Positions 15,719-24,113 are shown, counted from the first letter of the stretch. The stretch: 38,255 nucleotides of DNA from a bacterium (GCA_017396695.1 JAFQLC010000012.1:1-38255); one strand, 5' to 3'. The notes: generated by a model not told the origin, from the letters alone. Numbers and translations: made by a program.

Positions 15719-16279
15719 TTAATCTAAATAGAACACTGTAATAATTTTGTGACTCTCTTGAGCATATTCAACTGCTTTATGCAAAGTGTTTGAATCGTGC
15801 GAGAGGAAACAAATAAGTTGTTGACAATCATCAACAATTTCTCGGTTGCAAATTCGAGATGCGTCTGCAAGAGTCATCATAGAGCGATCTGGGTGTTCAA
15901 CAATATTTTTAACGCCAATTAATTGGTCTTGAACATCTGAAGGTTGTTGGCCTATAGTTTGAGGAAGAATAATTGTGAGCTTGTCAGGATTAGCTTTCAT
16001 CGCGCCACGAATGGCAGCTGCGTTTGTGCCTTGTGAACCACCAGAAGTTACAATTGTATTTCCAGCTTTAACAAGAGTGGTTGAGAGCATTTCAATAATT
16101 TGTTGGTGTGTAATTGTTAAATTACGACTACCAATGATTGCAATTTTTTTTGCGCTTTGTCTGATTGTAGCAAGTTCTTGGGCTAAAACATCAATCTCAT
16201 CGCCCCCATCTTCTGGGACTTTGTCTAAGTCATCATCAATTGGAACATTAATAGAAATTTTATCGCTTGAGTCCGTCAT
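15719..16279 (-). CDS. DprA-like Rossmann protein of cyanobacterial type
   Basis: 186 aa. It resembles the short proteins annotated in cyanobacteria as 'DNA recombination-mediator protein A', a DprA/SLOG-like Rossmann fold. Visible are KIAIIGSRNLTITHQQIIEML, given as KIAIIGSRN and THQQIIEML, the nucleotide-binding loop VTSGGSQGTNAAAIRGAM, TIILPQ, and the end DDCQQLICF...VFYLD. The first ~40 residues are acidic and variable. Full DprA is about 300-370 aa with a winged-helix tail, which is missing here, so ordinary transformation function cannot be assumed. AAAGGAAAA precedes the ATG. This protein is the strongest lineage marker in the window. Confidence 0.75.
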   Translation of the reverse strand: MTDSSDKISINVPIDDDLDKVPEDGGDEIDVLAQELATIRQSAKKIAIIGSRNLTITHQQIIEMLSTTLVKAGNTIVTSGGSQGTNAAAIRGAMKANPDKLTIILPQTIGQQPSDVQDQLIGVKNIVEHPDRSMMTLADASRICNREIVDDCQQLICFLSHDSNTLHKAVEYAQESHKIITVFYLD

Positions 16280-16310
16280 ATTTTTCCTTTAACTAAAATC
16301 TGCAAGCTTT

Positions 16311-16339
16311 AATATAACATATTTTTTGAAATTTGTCTA
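16311..16339 (-). promoter_or_regulatory. Promoter of the DprA-like gene
   Basis: On the minus strand TAGACA (16334-16339) and TATATT (16311-16316) are separated by 17 nt, each with five of six consensus bases. The expected start is about 25 nt before the ATG at 16279, leaving room for the AAAGGAAAA binding site. Confidence 0.6.
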
Positions 16340-16398
16340 AGTTTTGAGATTAAACTTAATATTATTGCATTGTTTTTTATTTGGTTAATAATTGAATT

Positions 16399-18951
16399 AT
16401 GGACATGGGCTATTTGGAAGGTTTGAACGAAAAACAGCTTGAAGCGGTTAATTCGGTGAATGGTGCGATTTTAACGCTTGCAGGCGCAGGAAGTGGTAAA
16501 ACAAAAGTTTTGACCACAAGAATTGCTCATCTTGTAAAATCAGGCATTAGCCCTAATGAAATACTCGCCGTAACATTTACCAACAAAGCTTCAAAAGAAA
16601 TGCAAGAGCGTCTTGCAAATTACCTTGGTGAAGGTGTTGTAAAGCGCATGTGGGTCGGTACATTCCACAACATTTGCGGAAGAATTTTAAGAAAACATTT
16701 AACGGAATATAAAACTCCAGATGGCAGGCATTGGGATAATAACTATGTAATCTATGATGATTCTGACACAAAAACAGTCATTAAAAATGCAGTTAAAAAG
16801 TTCAATTTAGACGATGAAATCTATGATGTTAAACTCATTAAAACAATTATCTCAAATGCTAAAAATAAAATGCAAACAGCTTCAACCTATGCTCAATTTG
16901 CCAGAGATCATAAATCTCGCCAAATTGCAGAAGTTTATTTAGAATATGAAAAACAACTTTCTCTCAATAATGCAATAGATTTTGACGACATGCTTCTTCT
17001 TTGTGTTAATTTGCTCGAAACAAATGAAGAAGTGAGAAATATTTATAAAAAACGTTTCAAGCACATTCTTGCAGACGAGTTTCAAGACACAAACCAAGCG
17101 CAATATAAGCTTATTAGAATGCTCTTTAGCGATGACAAAGTAGAACTTCCTGACACAAGCCTATTTGTTGTAGGAGATGTTGACCAATCAATTTATTCTT
17201 GGCGTGGTGCAGATTTTAAAATTATTCTAGGTTTTCAAAAAGATTACAAAGGTTCAAAACTCATAAAACTTGAGCAAAATTACCGTTCAACTGGAACAAT
17301 CCTTCGTGCCGCAAACTGCGTTATTGAAAATAATGATGAAAGAATTGATAAAGTTTTATATTCAACTAAAGGTGATGGCGAAAAAATCTCAATTTATGAA
17401 GCATCATCCGACATTGAAGAAGCAAAATATGTTGCTTCAAATATTAAAAACTTGATGTCTGAAAATTATAATCTTGAAGATGTTGCAATTCTATTTAGAA
17501 CAAATGCCCAATCAAGAGGAATTGAAGAAGCTCTTATGCACTCATCAATTCCATATAAAGTTGTTGGCGGTTTAAAGTTCTATGAAAGAAAAGAAATTAA
17601 AGATATTCTTGCGTATTTGAAACTTATCTACAATAAAAATGATTCTCAAAGTTTAAGAAGAGTAATCAATGTTCCAAAACGTTCAATTGGCGAAACTACT
17701 CTCAAAAAACTTGCAGAAATTGCAGACGAAGAAGACATTTCACTTTTTGAAGTCATCGAAAAAATCGAAGAATATGATAATTTTAATTCGTCTTGCAAAT
17801 TAAACTTAAGAACCTTCGCAGATTTAATCCATAATTTAAGCCTTATCCAAAACACAACTCCATTAAGTGAAATTGTTGTAAAAACTTTAGAGGATTCGGG
17901 TTATCTAAAAGAACTCAGAGCAGAAGATTCAGTTGAAGCTGAATCAAGAATTGAAAACTTGCAAGAGTTTATAAATGTTGCTCGTGAATTTGAACAAGAT
18001 GAGTTTAATCTTGAACTTGAAGAAGGCACTAATATGCTTGGCACATTTTTAACTCAAGTGGCACTTGTATCTGACATTGATTCAATGGTTGAAGGCGATA
18101 AATCTGTTACACTTATGACCCTTCACTCAGCAAAAGGTTTAGAGTTTCCAACGGTCTTTTTAATTGGGCTCGAAGAAGGCATCTTCCCTCATTCTCGTGC
18201 TCTTTCATATACTTCAAACAAAGGTGAGCTTGAAGAAGAAAGAAGATTGATGTATGTAGGAATTACAAGGGCAAAAGAAAAATTATATCTTGTTTCCGCT
18301 CGTCAAAGATATGTTTGGGGCGAGATGAAAATGTTCCCTCCTTCAAGGTTTATTGCTGAAATTCCTGCGGAACTTTTAGATAAAGTTGTGTCTGAAGGGC
18401 AAACTGCTGGAATTGACGTAAGTTCTGGAATTAGAAAAGTTTATGAAACAAGAAGTGGATATCCAAAACAAAATTCAGGATATAAAAACTTCTCAAATAA
18501 TTCAAAACCAACAAATGGTAGTTTTGCTTCTTCAACAAGTGCCTCAAGCACTGGTGGCACTTCGCTTTTAAGTAGCATTGCAAGGGTAAAAGCACAAAGC
18601 AAAACAACAAACGTTGTGCGCACAGAACATAAAGTTAAGGTTGTTAAAAAATCTCAAACAGCGCCTTCATCTGATTTGGCACAACCAAAAAAAACTCAAG
18701 AGCCTCAAGTTTCAGTAAGTGATTTGATTAAAAAGTGCAAAGAACAAGCTCAGGCTCGCCCTGCGGCTCGTCCAATTACAAAAACTCCACTTGCAGTGAA
18801 CACAAGGGTTTTTCATAGTCAATTTGGAATTGGAACAATTAAAGATGTAATTAAAACCCCTCAAGGCACGCCGAGCGAGTACCACGTAGAATTTTCAAGA
18901 ATTGGGGTTAAGAAATTAGATTTTGAAACAGCAGATTTGAAGAAATTTTAG
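16399..18951 (+). CDS. pcrA: UvrD/PcrA-family DNA helicase
   Basis: 850 aa ATP-dependent superfamily 1 3'-5' helicase for repair and replication-fork maintenance. Motifs in order: Q motif LNEKQLEAV (9-17), Walker A LAGAGSGKT (27-35), motif Ia TFTNKAS, Walker B LADEFQDTN, motif III VGDVDQSIYSWRGAD, motif IV LEQNYRST, motif V TLHSAKGLEFPTVFL and motif VI EERRLMYVGITRAKEKLYL. A low-complexity Ser/Thr/Lys linker (about 680-790) leads to the PcrA-type C-terminal domain (VFHSQFGIGTIKDV...VEFSRIGVKKL) that contacts RNA polymerase in homologues. No ribosome binding site is seen. A second ATG lies two codons in. Confidence 0.93.
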   Translation: MDMGYLEGLNEKQLEAVNSVNGAILTLAGAGSGKTKVLTTRIAHLVKSGISPNEILAVTFTNKASKEMQERLANYLGEGVVKRMWVGTFHNICGRILRKHLTEYKTPDGRHWDNNYVIYDDSDTKTVIKNAVKKFNLDDEIYDVKLIKTIISNAKNKMQTASTYAQFARDHKSRQIAEVYLEYEKQLSLNNAIDFDDMLLLCVNLLETNEEVRNIYKKRFKHILADEFQDTNQAQYKLIRMLFSDDKVELPDTSLFVVGDVDQSIYSWRGADFKIILGFQKDYKGSKLIKLEQNYRSTGTILRAANCVIENNDERIDKVLYSTKGDGEKISIYEASSDIEEAKYVASNIKNLMSENYNLEDVAILFRTNAQSRGIEEALMHSSIPYKVVGGLKFYERKEIKDILAYLKLIYNKNDSQSLRRVINVPKRSIGETTLKKLAEIADEEDISLFEVIEKIEEYDNFNSSCKLNLRTFADLIHNLSLIQNTTPLSEIVVKTLEDSGYLKELRAEDSVEAESRIENLQEFINVAREFEQDEFNLELEEGTNMLGTFLTQVALVSDIDSMVEGDKSVTLMTLHSAKGLEFPTVFLIGLEEGIFPHSRALSYTSNKGELEEERRLMYVGITRAKEKLYLVSARQRYVWGEMKMFPPSRFIAEIPAELLDKVVSEGQTAGIDVSSGIRKVYETRSGYPKQNSGYKNFSNNSKPTNGSFASSTSASSTGGTSLLSSIARVKAQSKTTNVVRTEHKVKVVKKSQTAPSSDLAQPKKTQEPQVSVSDLIKKCKEQAQARPAARPITKTPLAVNTRVFHSQFGIGTIKDVIKTPQGTPSEYHVEFSRIGVKKLDFETADLKKF

Positions 18952-18987
18952 TTTAAGTAAAATCTAAACTATAATTTCCAAAATTCT

Positions 18988-19004
18988 GGCAGTGTTTGCC
19001 TTTT
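18988..19004 (+). terminator. Weak terminator between convergent genes
   Basis: A 4-bp GGCA/TGCC stem with a 5-nt loop is followed by TTTT, 37 nt after the helicase stop and 7 nt before the convergent gene end. Too short for confidence. Confidence 0.25.
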
Positions 19005-19010
19005 GCCTGC

Positions 19011-19550
19011 TTAAGCTTTAAAATCAATTAAAGCAATTTTAAATTGGTCTTTTTGCTTTTTAGCTTCTTGGTCTTGAACGGCGTTCACCATTAAAGTTTT
19101 GTCTAAAAGCGCTCCTGGGGTTTTAAGCATTGCTTTTAAATCTCTATTATATTTTTCAAAAGCACGTTCTCTTGATGTTCCGTTAGAATAAATTTCAATA
19201 CCAAATTGTTCGCCAGCGTTTACGTAACGTTCTTTATCTGCACCTGTTAAGAGGTATCTGTCAGTTTTTCCAGTTTTTGGGTCTTTAATTGTCATACCTA
19301 TAACATTTGAAGGTGAAAATTTGTCATTTGCTTTATATTCATGTACGCCTTCAGGCAATTTGTAATCTTTAACTGTAGAAGCAAAATATCTTCTTTGTTG
19401 TTCTGTAAGCCAAGTATTTTCATAATGTTTTTCTTTTCTTAAATTGGAACAAAGAATGTTTGTAACTGTGCTAATTTGTTTTTCTTTATCTGTTTCTTTG
19501 CCATCAACAAAAACTTTTACAGGTATTATCTTTCCAAAACTTACTTTCAT
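19011..19550 (-). CDS. Uncharacterised soluble protein
   Basis: 179 aa from ATG 19550, chosen because AAAGGTGG precedes it with good spacing; a longer frame back to 19580 lacks a binding site. It starts MKVSFGKIIPVKVFVDGKE and is rich in Lys and Asp. It contains TIKDPKTGKTDRYLLTG and a C-terminal amphipathic region. No membrane segment, signal peptide or known motif is visible. Flanked by the convergent helicase and a divergent 53-aa gene. Function unknown. Confidence 0.75.
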   Translation of the reverse strand: MKVSFGKIIPVKVFVDGKETDKEKQISTVTNILCSNLRKEKHYENTWLTEQQRRYFASTVKDYKLPEGVHEYKANDKFSPSNVIGMTIKDPKTGKTDRYLLTGADKERYVNAGEQFGIEIYSNGTSRERAFEKYNRDLKAMLKTPGALLDKTLMVNAVQDQEAKKQKDQFKIALIDFKA

Positions 19551-19609
19551 TTTTCCACCTTTCTTGTCCATATAAAACACAAAAATATTTTTTTTGCTAG
19601 AATTGAGCT

Positions 19610-19771
19610 ATGGAAATCAAAAGTAAAACTATAAAATTTGAAAAACAAGGCGAAATTACGTTAGATTACATAAAGAAAATTTTTAAAGAACAAAACATTG
19701 ACCCACTTAGGTGGGCTATAACTGAAATTAAAGACGATGTTTGCGAGATTGCGCTTAGTTATATTGATTGA
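19610..19771 (+). CDS. Small 53-aa protein
   Basis: A 53-codon frame begins at ATG 19610 (MEIKSKTIKFEKQGEI...) and ends at TGA 19771, overlapping the convergent glycosidase-type gene by 13 nt. It is a balanced, charged sequence with a plausible beta-alpha-beta layout and the segment PLRWAITEIKDD, unlike random translation. There is no Shine-Dalgarno sequence. A TAGAAT box (19598-19603) lies 6 nt before the ATG, the leaderless arrangement seen elsewhere here. Function unknown. Confidence 0.5.
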   Translation: MEIKSKTIKFEKQGEITLDYIKKIFKEQNIDPLRWAITEIKDDVCEIALSYID

Positions 19772-21099
19772 TTTTTCTTTTCTGAAACAATAAGTGCGTT
19801 TGATATTGGAACGCCACCAGAATTTACTGGCGAATTTACAACATTGCCTGCAATATACATTACAGTTGAGCTTCCGCCGTCAAAGTTCATAGCATTTGCG
19901 CAACCCAAGCTTTTCATTAAACTTGCTAGTTGGTTGAGGGTCATTCCAACTGATGTTTTTTCTCTTCCGTCAACTGTTACAATTATAAGGGAGTTATCTT
20001 CGGTATAACCAATTGCGCTTCTTGGGTTTTTCCCGCCAACGGATAAAAGTTTTTCTTCTGCTGTATCAATATAAATTTTGCCGTCTTTCAAAAGAAAAGG
20101 CCCAGCGCCAATTATATGGTCTGAGCCTTTGAATTGTTCTGGATAGTTAATTTCTAAAGATAAATTTTTTAATTTTTGGAGTTCATCAATTTTAGAATAT
20201 GGTGCTGAAACAACATAAGCGCCACTTGGAATTTCGATTGGACTTGCTGAAATTTTTGTAATTTTTCCTTCTTGAATGAGTGCATTTGCGCCATATTTAG
20301 GTGGAGCCGGTGAAATTTTACCCCATTTGTCTGTATATAAAAGAGTGTAGGTTGAAAGCATTCTTGGTTGGTTGATATTATCAACTTTAATTTCGGCTAT
20401 TTTATTTTTTAATTTTATATCGAGCTCAACTCTACCCATTGAAAAACTTGTGCCAGCATCGCTTTGCGTTATTCCAAGTGCTACACGATTATAGATTGGG
20501 CCAGTTAATGTAACACCGTCTATCATCAAGCTTCCAAGTGGAACACCTGTTTGGGGTTTAAAATACCCGCCATTTACTGCAACAAGCGCATTATTTCTTG
20601 ATGCTATATTTTTAATTTTTGCTCTTGCGTTTAAGTTTTGATTTGCAGTGTCTGGTTTAATTACAAGGTCAGGATTAATATTTGGATTGATTTCAACAAT
20701 ATTTATTTTAATTGGCATATTGTTGATGTATTTTGTTGTTCTGATATGCGCCACACCTGTTGTTTTAAAATAAACTGGTTTTCCTTTATATTTTTCAATA
20801 ATTTTGTTTTCCCAAGCTTTGATGTCTGCTTCACTTATGATTTTTTGAGTTTCGTTTGTTTCTTCATATATTGGAACTTTAATATCACTAAGTGTTGAAA
20901 TATCTCCATCAAACGCTAAAATCGGGTGGCTTAGACAAATAGTCATAATGCAAACACCCGATAGAATTAAAAATATAGTAATTAAAAATTTAACAATATG
21001 CCCTTCGGCCTCTTTCTCTTTTCTGTTTCGATTTCGCTTGACAGGTGGAGTTGAAAGAGGGTGCGCAAAATTATTCATCGATAAAGTTACGCTTGCCAT
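19759..21099 (-). CDS. Membrane-anchored phosphodiester glycosidase (NAGPA-domain) family protein
   Basis: 446 aa. One membrane helix lies at about residues 34-56 after a basic cytoplasmic tail, so the rest should face the periplasm. The C-terminal ~300 residues match the phosphodiester glycosidase/NAGPA domain: VAVNGGYF, GVPLGSLMIDG, NPRSAIGYTEDNSLIIVTVDG and the signature GCANAMNFDGGSSTVMYI. Relatives remove or rearrange sugar phosphodiesters at the cell envelope, but substrates of the bacterial members are mostly unknown. GGAG precedes the ATG; a second ATG lies 7 codons in. Confidence 0.85.
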   Translation of the reverse strand: MASVTLSMNNFAHPLSTPPVKRNRNRKEKEAEGHIVKFLITIFLILSGVCIMTICLSHPILAFDGDISTLSDIKVPIYEETNETQKIISEADIKAWENKIIEKYKGKPVYFKTTGVAHIRTTKYINNMPIKINIVEINPNINPDLVIKPDTANQNLNARAKIKNIASRNNALVAVNGGYFKPQTGVPLGSLMIDGVTLTGPIYNRVALGITQSDAGTSFSMGRVELDIKLKNKIAEIKVDNINQPRMLSTYTLLYTDKWGKISPAPPKYGANALIQEGKITKISASPIEIPSGAYVVSAPYSKIDELQKLKNLSLEINYPEQFKGSDHIIGAGPFLLKDGKIYIDTAEEKLLSVGGKNPRSAIGYTEDNSLIIVTVDGREKTSVGMTLNQLASLMKSLGCANAMNFDGGSSTVMYIAGNVVNSPVNSGGVPISNALIVSEKKNQSI

Positions 21100-21136
21100 A
21101 TTTGCTCCGAGTAAGTAGTTGATAATTTATACTATA

Positions 21137-21165
21137 ATTGTAGCACATTTTTAAATAAACCGCAA
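21137..21165 (-). promoter_or_regulatory. Promoter of the NAGPA-domain gene
   Basis: On the minus strand TTGCGG (21160-21165) is followed after 17 nt by TACAAT (21137-21142), some 38 nt before the ATG at 21099, with a GGAG binding site in between. The -10 is five of six; the -35 conserves the TTG. Confidence 0.45.
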
Positions 21166-21207
21166 GCCCTTTATTTATGGTACTTTTGACACTTTTTACT
21201 TTTGAAA

Positions 21208-21819
21208 TTAAAGTGTAGTTTCGACACGATTTTTAAGATTTAGTGCGGGCAAATATTCTGGCACAATTTCAAGAAGTTTATTTAAAGTTTTAAGTGCTTG
21301 CGTGTTATTATTACACCTTAAATAAGTTTGTGCCTCAATAAATAGTGCTTCAGGGTCAGGGTAGCAAATCCTTTTAGATTTTTCAATAAAATCCAAAGTG
21401 AGTTCGTCGTAATGGTGAAAATATAAAACTCTTGCAATAAACTTGCAAGCCTCATAATTTGCTTTTGAAAATATTTCATAACCGCTCAAAATGTTTTCTG
21501 CCCAAGTAAAATGTTCGTTCAAAATTAAAAGGTGCAAATATACCTCCAAAAAAGCACGCACTTGAAAGTATGTTGGATGAGCAGAGTATCTGCAATTTAT
21601 TATATCTAAAATATCTAAACCCCAAAATACGGCAGGGCAAGGGTTTTTAATAGCACTCCATATTCTTCTTGCCTCAATTTCATCTTTAAGCAAAAAAGTG
21701 CAAAACCCTTTTTCATAAAAAAGTTCTAATTCATCAAAAAGATTTGCTGCGCTTGAATAATCTCTCGCATAAAAAAACTTTCTTGCGTGCTCTAATTTAA
21801 TTTTATCGTCAATAACCAT
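21208..21819 (-). CDS. TPR-like protein downstream of csrA
   Basis: 203 aa, alpha-helical throughout. Residues 8-40 (ARKFFYARDYSSAANLFDEL) and the last ~45 (PEALFIEAQTYLRCNNNTQA, then LKTLNKLLEIVPEYLPALNL) read as tetratricopeptide repeats. The middle is more degenerate and Trp/Tyr-rich. No signal peptide. It starts 2 nt after the csrA stop, so it is translated from the same message as fliW and csrA. It may be a chaperone or adaptor for flagellar regulation; this is inferred only from position. Confidence 0.7.
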   Translation of the reverse strand: MVIDDKIKLEHARKFFYARDYSSAANLFDELELFYEKGFCTFLLKDEIEARRIWSAIKNPCPAVFWGLDILDIINCRYSAHPTYFQVRAFLEVYLHLLILNEHFTWAENILSGYEIFSKANYEACKFIARVLYFHHYDELTLDFIEKSKRICYPDPEALFIEAQTYLRCNNNTQALKTLNKLLEIVPEYLPALNLKNRVETTL

Positions 21820-21821
21820 AA

Positions 21822-22079
21822 TTATTTCTTTAATTTTGAGATTATATCAAATGATTTCTTGTTTGAACTTGCAAGTTTATCAAAAACATCGCTTGCCGCA
21901 ACGCCACTTACAGCGTTTTCTTTAAGGATTTCTTTATATACTTCTTCTCTGTATATGCGCACGTAATCTGGTGCATCAACCCCAATGCGCACAGAATTTC
22001 TAGAGGCGTCAAGTATAACTACCTCAATATCACCATTTATGATTAATCTTTCATTTACTTTTCTTGAAAGTATTAGCAT
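21822..22079 (-). CDS. csrA: Carbon storage/flagellin translation regulator CsrA
   Basis: 85 aa with the full CsrA domain: MLILSRKVNERLIINGDIEV, then VRIGVDAPDYVRIYREEVY. CsrA dimers bind GGA motifs in mRNA leaders and usually block translation. The tail beyond residue 60 is longer than in enterobacterial CsrA (61 aa), as is usual for FliW-partnered CsrA. AAGGAAC precedes the ATG. Directly downstream of fliW (9 nt), the arrangement in which FliW sequesters CsrA until flagellin is secreted. Confidence 0.95.
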   Translation of the reverse strand: MLILSRKVNERLIINGDIEVVILDASRNSVRIGVDAPDYVRIYREEVYKEILKENAVSGVAASDVFDKLASSNKKSFDIISKLKK

Positions 22080-22088
22080 TTTTGTTCC

Positions 22089-22532
22089 TTAAAAAAGAGG
22101 GTATCTGATGTCGTATTTGCTATCTTTTAGAATAATTTGTGCCGCTTTGTGGTTTTGTGTGTTTACAATAACTGGGGCACGAAGGTTCATTGTTGAAGCT
22201 TGGGGGTTGCCTTGAGGAATGCTCACAATATTAAGTGCCATAATATCCTCTAAGTTTTCAGCGCCAAGCAATTTGATATCTTCATCTGGAATTTCAATAT
22301 TATATTCGACATCAAAATAATCAGTAAGTGTTATTGGAAATGCAAGTTCAGGGTCTGCAACAGATTGTAACCACTTAAATGGTGAAGTTGGATTGTTGTC
22401 CACAATTGCGAATTTTTTGAATTTTTCATAACCAATTATGGGCACAACAAAATCAAGCAAAATGCTTGTGTCAACTTTAATTTCACCAAAGCGGGTAGAA
22501 TTTATTATGGTATATTTATTATCTTCCATCAC
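22089..22532 (-). CDS. fliW: Flagellar assembly factor FliW
   Basis: 147 aa, typical FliW length. FliW binds free flagellin or, alternatively, CsrA, so flagellin synthesis matches export. Family features are the STRFGEIKVDTSILLDF opening, GYEKFKKFAIVDN, PFKWLQSVADPELAFPI and VNTQNHKAAQIIL. The annotated start is GTG 22532; an ATG one codon later is equally possible. It lies 3 nt after the upstream TPR gene and 9 nt before csrA. Confidence 0.93.
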   Translation of the reverse strand: MMEDNKYTIINSTRFGEIKVDTSILLDFVVPIIGYEKFKKFAIVDNNPTSPFKWLQSVADPELAFPITLTDYFDVEYNIEIPDEDIKLLGAENLEDIMALNIVSIPQGNPQASTMNLRAPVIVNTQNHKAAQIILKDSKYDIRYPLF

Positions 22533-22535
22533 TTC

Positions 22536-23321
22536 TTAGAAACCTCTGCCTTGCCCAATTCCCATATCGAAACCTTGCAACATACCGCTTGTGAGGTAAT
22601 TTTGTAAAGCTCTGCTATCCATATTTTGTACATTTCCCATACCTCTGTTCATAAGCATTGGCAAGAGTTCATAATCAATGTTGTTATTATATCCTGCCAT
22701 CATTGCGTAATTTTGTGGGGCAATGTTAGCTGGATTGTAACCAACTTTTGCAAGTGTTTTAACTGCATCCGCAATTTCTTTATCTGTTGGCATAGCATCT
22801 GATGCATCATTCAAATAATGAAAGTTTTGATATTGAATATTAGGTGCTTGACCATTAATCATATCTTTAACTTGTTCTATACTTTTATTTTGCACTTCTG
22901 TTTTTGCTTCAGTTGAAATAAATTCACCTGAGCGAATAAATTTATTGATGTCATTAGGAGCACCAAAAACAGGCAAATCTCCGCAAGTTTCAGCCCCTTC
23001 AAGGCAAGCAAGTGCATTTCTTGCATAAATTATAAGCGCTTTGTTATCTGCTATGGTATCAACTGCTGTGTAGGCTTTTACTGCTTCTTCTTTTTTGCCT
23101 AATTTGCATAAAACATTGCCTAAATAATATTGTGCAAGTGAATCTTTATCATTGACTTTTACTGCTTCTAGTAAGTCATTATATGCGCCAACATAATTTT
23201 CGGCTTTATATTTTTCTATCGCAGAAATTACTTTTGGAGAAACATTATAAGTTTTTATTGCGTGCGCAAATGTAAAAGAACTTAGAAATAATACCAAAAA
23301 AAGTGCAAATAATTTTTTCAT
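22536..23321 (-). CDS. Secreted TPR-containing protein upstream of fliW
   Basis: 261 aa from ATG 23321, chosen because GAGGAT lies 5 nt upstream and the frame then begins with a clean signal peptide (MKKLFALFLVLFLSSFTFA, cleavage near AHA). A frame extending back to 23387 is rejected. Residues about 30-110 hold two TPR-like units (KYKAENYVGAYNDLLEAV, then SLAQYYLGNVLCKLGKKEEA). The remainder is Asn/Met-rich and low complexity towards the C-terminus (GMGNVQNMDSR...). It heads the fliW-csrA operon. Probably periplasmic; function unknown. Confidence 0.75.
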   Translation of the reverse strand: MKKLFALFLVLFLSSFTFAHAIKTYNVSPKVISAIEKYKAENYVGAYNDLLEAVKVNDKDSLAQYYLGNVLCKLGKKEEAVKAYTAVDTIADNKALIIYARNALACLEGAETCGDLPVFGAPNDINKFIRSGEFISTEAKTEVQNKSIEQVKDMINGQAPNIQYQNFHYLNDASDAMPTDKEIADAVKTLAKVGYNPANIAPQNYAMMAGYNNNIDYELLPMLMNRGMGNVQNMDSRALQNYLTSGMLQGFDMGIGQGRGF

Positions 23322-23346
23322 TTTATCCTCAATATATTGATATTGT

Positions 23347-23376
23347 ATTTTATAATATTTTTCGCCTAAAAGGCAA
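23347..23376 (-). promoter_or_regulatory. Candidate promoter of the TPR-fliW-csrA operon
   Basis: On the minus strand TTGCCT (23371-23376) and TAAAAT (23347-23352) are 18 nt apart, about 26 nt before the ATG at 23321. The -35 overlaps a short gcct/aggc inverted repeat. The AT-rich context offers other -10 choices (TACAAT at 23342-23347). Confidence 0.4.
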
Positions 23377-23469
23377 GAAATTAACATTAATATTAACGCA
23401 TAAACAATGACTAAACTTTAAAATGGGGGAAAAGTTTACACCAAAAAGTTGATAATTGAGCGCCAAGTT

Positions 23470-23509
23470 TTGTAAAATGATTTTCCAATATATAATAGCT
23501 TTAAGAAGG
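23470..23509 (+). promoter_or_regulatory. Promoter and RBS of the XRE regulator
   Basis: A perfect TATAAT (23491-23496) has TTGTAA (23470-23475) 15 nt upstream, slightly close. AAGAAGG (23503-23509) is the ribosome binding site, 12 nt before ATG 23522. Confidence 0.45.
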
Positions 23510-23521
23510 TGTCAGATTTTT

Positions 23522-23749
23522 ATGAAAATCAAAATCAGAGAAACAGCAAAAACAAAAAAAAATTATAGCTTGTATAAACTTGCTAAAGTTCTTGGAATAC
23601 CTCAACAAACAGTATATTCCTGGGCTAAGGGAAGAACTCAGCCTTCTTGGGAAAATTTAGATAGAATTTGCGAAGCGCTTTCTTGTAAAATTAGCGACTT
23701 GCTTGAAGCTGAACCAATTCAGCATAAATTAGATTTAAAAACAAAATAG
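23522..23749 (+). CDS. Small XRE-family DNA-binding protein
   Basis: 75 aa from ATG 23522; an upstream in-frame extension to 23456 covers the promoter and is rejected. Almost the whole protein is a Cro/C1-type helix-turn-helix: SLYKLAKVLGIPQQTVYSWA, then GRTQPSWENLDRICEALSCK and ISDLLEAEP. Such minimal HTH proteins repress promoters, often including their own, or act as antitoxins; no toxin gene is next to it. Divergent from the TPR-fliW-csrA operon with about 200 nt between them, so it could regulate that operon. Confidence 0.85.
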   Translation: MKIKIRETAKTKKNYSLYKLAKVLGIPQQTVYSWAKGRTQPSWENLDRICEALSCKISDLLEAEPIQHKLDLKTK

Positions 23750-23753
23750 AGTT

Positions 23754-23778
23754 TTTTGCACATGTTTGATGTGCAAAA
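23754..23778. terminator. Hairpin between convergent genes
   Basis: A perfect 10-bp stem (ttttgcacat / atgtgcaaaa) with a 5-nt loop starts 4 nt after the XRE stop and is 20 nt from the end of the convergent 81-aa gene. Neither strand has a proper T-run after it, so intrinsic termination is uncertain. Confidence 0.4.
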
Positions 23779-23798
23779 CTAAAACTTAAAATAAAATT

Positions 23799-24044
23799 TT
23801 ACTTGCCAAAAAACAACTTGCGAAGCTTTTCAAGGAAAGTCATATTTCCTTTTTTGTCAAAAAGATCACCATCTTCACGAATAAAACAATCTGTGTTTGC
23901 ATCGTCTTCATAGCCTTCGTCTTTGCGTTTTCTTTCTTGCTGAAAATAGCCTAGATTTCCGCCGCCACCGTTGTTTTGCATGTTCTGAGCTTCAAGAATT
24001 GTAGGTTGTTTTTTTGGTCCAATGTTACTTAATCCAAAAGACAT
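23799..24044 (-). CDS. Uncharacterised 81-aa hydrophilic protein
   Basis: 81 aa, mostly disordered: a Gln/Asn/Gly stretch (NMQNNGGGGNLGYFQQ), a charged middle, then DTCFIRED-like DCFIREDGDLFDKKGNMTF and an amphipathic basic end (LEKLRKLFFGK) that might contact membrane. A -10 candidate TATAAT is present on the minus strand at 24074-24079 with TAGAAT 17 nt before it. No family recognised. Confidence 0.6.
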   Translation of the reverse strand: MSFGLSNIGPKKQPTILEAQNMQNNGGGGNLGYFQQERKRKDEGYEDDANTDCFIREDGDLFDKKGNMTFLEKLRKLFFGK

Positions 24045-24113
24045 ATCAACACCATATTAGTAAAACCATTGTAATTATAACATATATTTTGTAACAATTC
24101 TACATGTATAGTA

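Noticed and set aside
15719..16279. Full-length DprA (dprA)
   Set aside because: The protein is 186 aa, lacks the winged-helix C-terminal domain and better fits the short cyanobacterial form, so no gene symbol was given.
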